From assembly GCA_017525025.1 (NCBI GenBank), contig JAFXUJ010000007.1, positions 1-64,000 of the forward strand: 64,000 nucleotides of DNA. The letters run 5' to 3'. Below are positions 62,513 through 64,000 of the stretch, piece by piece (the stretch's first letter is position 1; every line of letters starts with the position of its first letter). Origin of the DNA: Elusimicrobiaceae bacterium (GTDB taxonomy: Bacteria; Elusimicrobiota; Elusimicrobia; Elusimicrobiales; Elusimicrobiaceae). Below the pieces are notes generated by a model. That model saw nothing but the letters and a program-made list of their open reading frames with translations. It made no database searches and was not told the DNA's origin. Made by a program: the position numbers and the translations under genes.

Positions 62513-64000
62513 ATGGCAGAAGAAAACGAATCTCTTCAAAGTGATGCAAAAATTATTGCCTTTGCAGGGCCGAAAGAAGGCGCCGGCAAAACTACGCTGG
62601 TACTGAATTTGGCTTTGGGTTGGGCCGGTATTCAAAAACGACCGGTGCTTATTGTGCCGCTAGACCCCTTGGCCCGCCAAGAACACAATTTTTATTTAGA
62701 TATTGCTAACCCGGTCAGCGTGTCTGACTTATTAAAGGTGTTGGGCAATACCTCTATTGCAGTAGTGGGTGGATTATTACGCGGCAAAATTTCCATGTCC
62801 CAATGGGGGGTAGGATTGCTCCCGCTGGGGAACACCCGCGCGCAAGTGGGTGCTATCAGCCCTAAAATTTTAATTCCGATTTTGTCCCGCTTATCTCAAA
62901 CTTTTGATATCTTTTTGGACGTAGATTCCAGCTTTCCGATGCAGGCCTTTGCCTTTGATATTGCAGACAAAGTGTTTTGGGTAACGAATGCTACCCGTAC
63001 GCATATCAATTCTACGGTACAGTTGTTTAACGATTATAAAGAACAACATTACCCGATGGACCGCGTCAGCATTATTTGCAACGGGTTTGATATGCCGGGA
63101 TCTATTCCTTACGAAGAAATGGAACGTTTCTACTCGCAATTAGGGCGTGAGGTAGATGTGTTCTTGCCGTGGGACGCCGATGTGATGGCAGCTTCCAACC
63201 GCCGCGAAGTGGAAATTATTTCCAACCCGCAAGCGGAATGGGTAAAGGGCCTCCGGTTAGTGTTGGCCAAAATCCGTGATTTAAAGCCGGCTCCTAAAGA
63301 TTGGACATCTTCCGTTACCGATGAAGAGTTTGCCCAAGCTTCGCAGGAAATCTGGTCGCCGCTTTTGTTAGATGACGGGCAATCTTCTTCCGCCGTGGAT
63401 CATATCCAAACCGAAGAAGAAGGGACCAAGACGAAACTATCCTTTTGGGACGATTTGAAACAAAAAATCCACAAAGAAGTGGTGCATACGCTGGAAATTG
63501 AGCACATCGTTATCAGCGACGAAAGCACCGCCAGCGAACAAACCCGCAAACGGGTGGCGGCCATTGTGGATGATATTTTACAAAAGCAACCCAACTTGCA
63601 ATTCTCGCGTGATCAACGTTCTCGCTTCTCTTCGGAACTGTTAGACGAAATTTTAGGGTTAGGGCCGCTGGAAGTCTTGATGCGCGATCCGGCCGTAACC
63701 GAAATCATGGTCAATGCCTTTGATAAGATCTTCATCGAACAAAAAGGTAAATTAACGCTTACGAAATACAAATTTAGAAATAATGATCAAGTGGTGCAAG
63801 TTATTAAACGTATCGTAGCGCCGTTAGGCCGCCGTATTGATGAATCGGTGCCGCTGGTGGACGCGCGTTTGAAAGACGGTTCCCGTGTAAACGCGATTAT
63901 TTCCCCATTGGCCGTTTCCGGTCCGACGCTGACGATTCGTCGCTTCTCTACCAAGCCGTTTGGCCCGGAAGATTATTACCGCTTTGGTACGATTACTCCG
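62513..64000 (+). CDS. CpaE-like / CpaF (TadA) fusion, 3' end outside window
   Basis: One open frame of 496 codons runs from the ATG at 62513 to the window edge without a stop. Residues 1-265 are a ParA/MinD-like CpaE domain (deviant Walker A GPKEGAGKTTLVLNLALG, ILVIVPLDP-type strand, FDIFLDVDSSFP). A linker (265-325) follows, then the N-terminal domain of a CpaF/TadA secretion ATPase: DEILGLGPLEVLMRDPAVTE, IMVNAFDKIFIEQKGKL, IDESVPLVDARLKDGSRVNA and GPTLTIRRFS. The CpaF Walker motifs would lie beyond base 64000. In most Tad loci these are separate genes. CpaE helps place the machine and CpaF powers pilus assembly. Confidence 0.87.
   Translation, partial: MAEENESLQSDAKIIAFAGPKEGAGKTTLVLNLALGWAGIQKRPVLIVPLDPLARQEHNFYLDIANPVSVSDLLKVLGNTSIAVVGGLLRGKISMSQWGVGLLPLGNTRAQVGAISPKILIPILSRLSQTFDIFLDVDSSFPMQAFAFDIADKVFWVTNATRTHINSTVQLFNDYKEQHYPMDRVSIICNGFDMPGSIPYEEMERFYSQLGREVDVFLPWDADVMAASNRREVEIISNPQAEWVKGLRLVLAKIRDLKPAPKDWTSSVTDEEFAQASQEIWSPLLLDDGQSSSAVDHIQTEEEGTKTKLSFWDDLKQKIHKEVVHTLEIEHIVISDESTASEQTRKRVAAIVDDILQKQPNLQFSRDQRSRFSSELLDEILGLGPLEVLMRDPAVTEIMVNAFDKIFIEQKGKLTLTKYKFRNNDQVVQVIKRIVAPLGRRIDESVPLVDARLKDGSRVNAIISPLAVSGPTLTIRRFSTKPFGPEDYYRFGTITP

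Overview
The window reads as one continuous stretch of chromosome from a Gram-negative bacterium with an outer membrane. The best guess is a gut-type member of the Elusimicrobiota (Elusimicrobium lineage). This guess rests on a combination of traits: standalone type IV prepilin genes scattered between housekeeping genes, a PorV/PorQ-like outer-membrane protein beside a giant secreted protein with FlgD-like Ig repeats, a Tad-type pilus locus, a PfaA/PKS-like acyl carrier gene with its own phosphopantetheinyl transferase, and Lys/Ala-rich tails on a sigma factor and on ribosomal protein L31. No 16S rRNA gene is present, so the assignment is an inference. No phage, insertion sequence, CRISPR array or rRNA operon was seen. 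No gene-free stretch exceeds 300 bases; the longest is the 281 bases in front of the giant secreted protein.

Layout. 1-4.1 kb holds the 3' part of a polyketide/polyunsaturated-fatty-acid-type synthase (two ACPs, KR, DH) and its PPTase. 4.1-4.3 kb holds a promoter, a roughly 110-base transcript and a terminator. 4.3-7.5 kb holds an acyl-CoA carboxyltransferase, a sigma-70 factor with a basic tail, and tRNA-Arg and tRNA-Gln. 7.5-9.5 kb (minus strand) holds a MORN-repeat protein and ispE. 9.6-15.5 kb holds trxA, an exported thioredoxin-like protein, polA, coaE, rho and rpmE. 15.6-20 kb holds prfA, prmC, murA and folC. 20-23.4 kb holds a coiled-coil protein, ddl and a small membrane protein. 23.4-28.3 kb is mostly minus strand (tgt, pdp, a lipoprotein, tatD) with one prepilin on the plus strand. 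28.3-35.9 kb holds smpB, tRNA-Leu, ftsQ-ftsA-ftsZ, pilT, cmk, plsC and rpsA. 36-41.2 kb holds two more prepilins, ruvC and yebC (minus), tRNA-Arg, a CpXC protein and a CCA-adding/poly(A) polymerase-type enzyme. 41.3-53.3 kb is an unbroken run of eleven co-directional genes: site-2 protease, trpS, scpA, scpB, glgA, ftsX-like, envC-like, ctpA, tsaD, a signal-less solute-binding protein, and a GAF-GAF-GGDEF cyclase. 53.4-64 kb is a surface/secretion block: a 1792-residue secreted protein, a PorV-like protein, two small class III prepilins, TadE, CpaB, a short secretin, and a CpaE-CpaF fusion that runs off the window.

How the parts work together. Envelope growth and division are spread over murA, ddl, ftsQAZ, the FtsX/EnvC-like pair and CtpA. 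Translation is represented by rpsA, rpmE, prfA/prmC, smpB, trpS, tsaD, tgt, four tRNAs and a CCA-adding enzyme; three of the four tRNAs lack an encoded CCA. Surface structures combine three orphan type IV prepilins and PilT with the Tad locus.

Points most worth following: (1) the joint PorV/giant-protein/Tad block with its CpaE-CpaF fusion and minimal secretin; (2) the cytoplasmic solute-binding protein paired with a diguanylate cyclase; (3) five genes whose -10 box ends exactly six bases before the ATG, which predicts leaderless mRNAs; (4) ACPs with Thr in place of the phosphopantetheine Ser; (5) the small RNA or attenuated leader before the carboxyltransferase gene. Statements about family membership come from motif recognition by eye; no database search was run.
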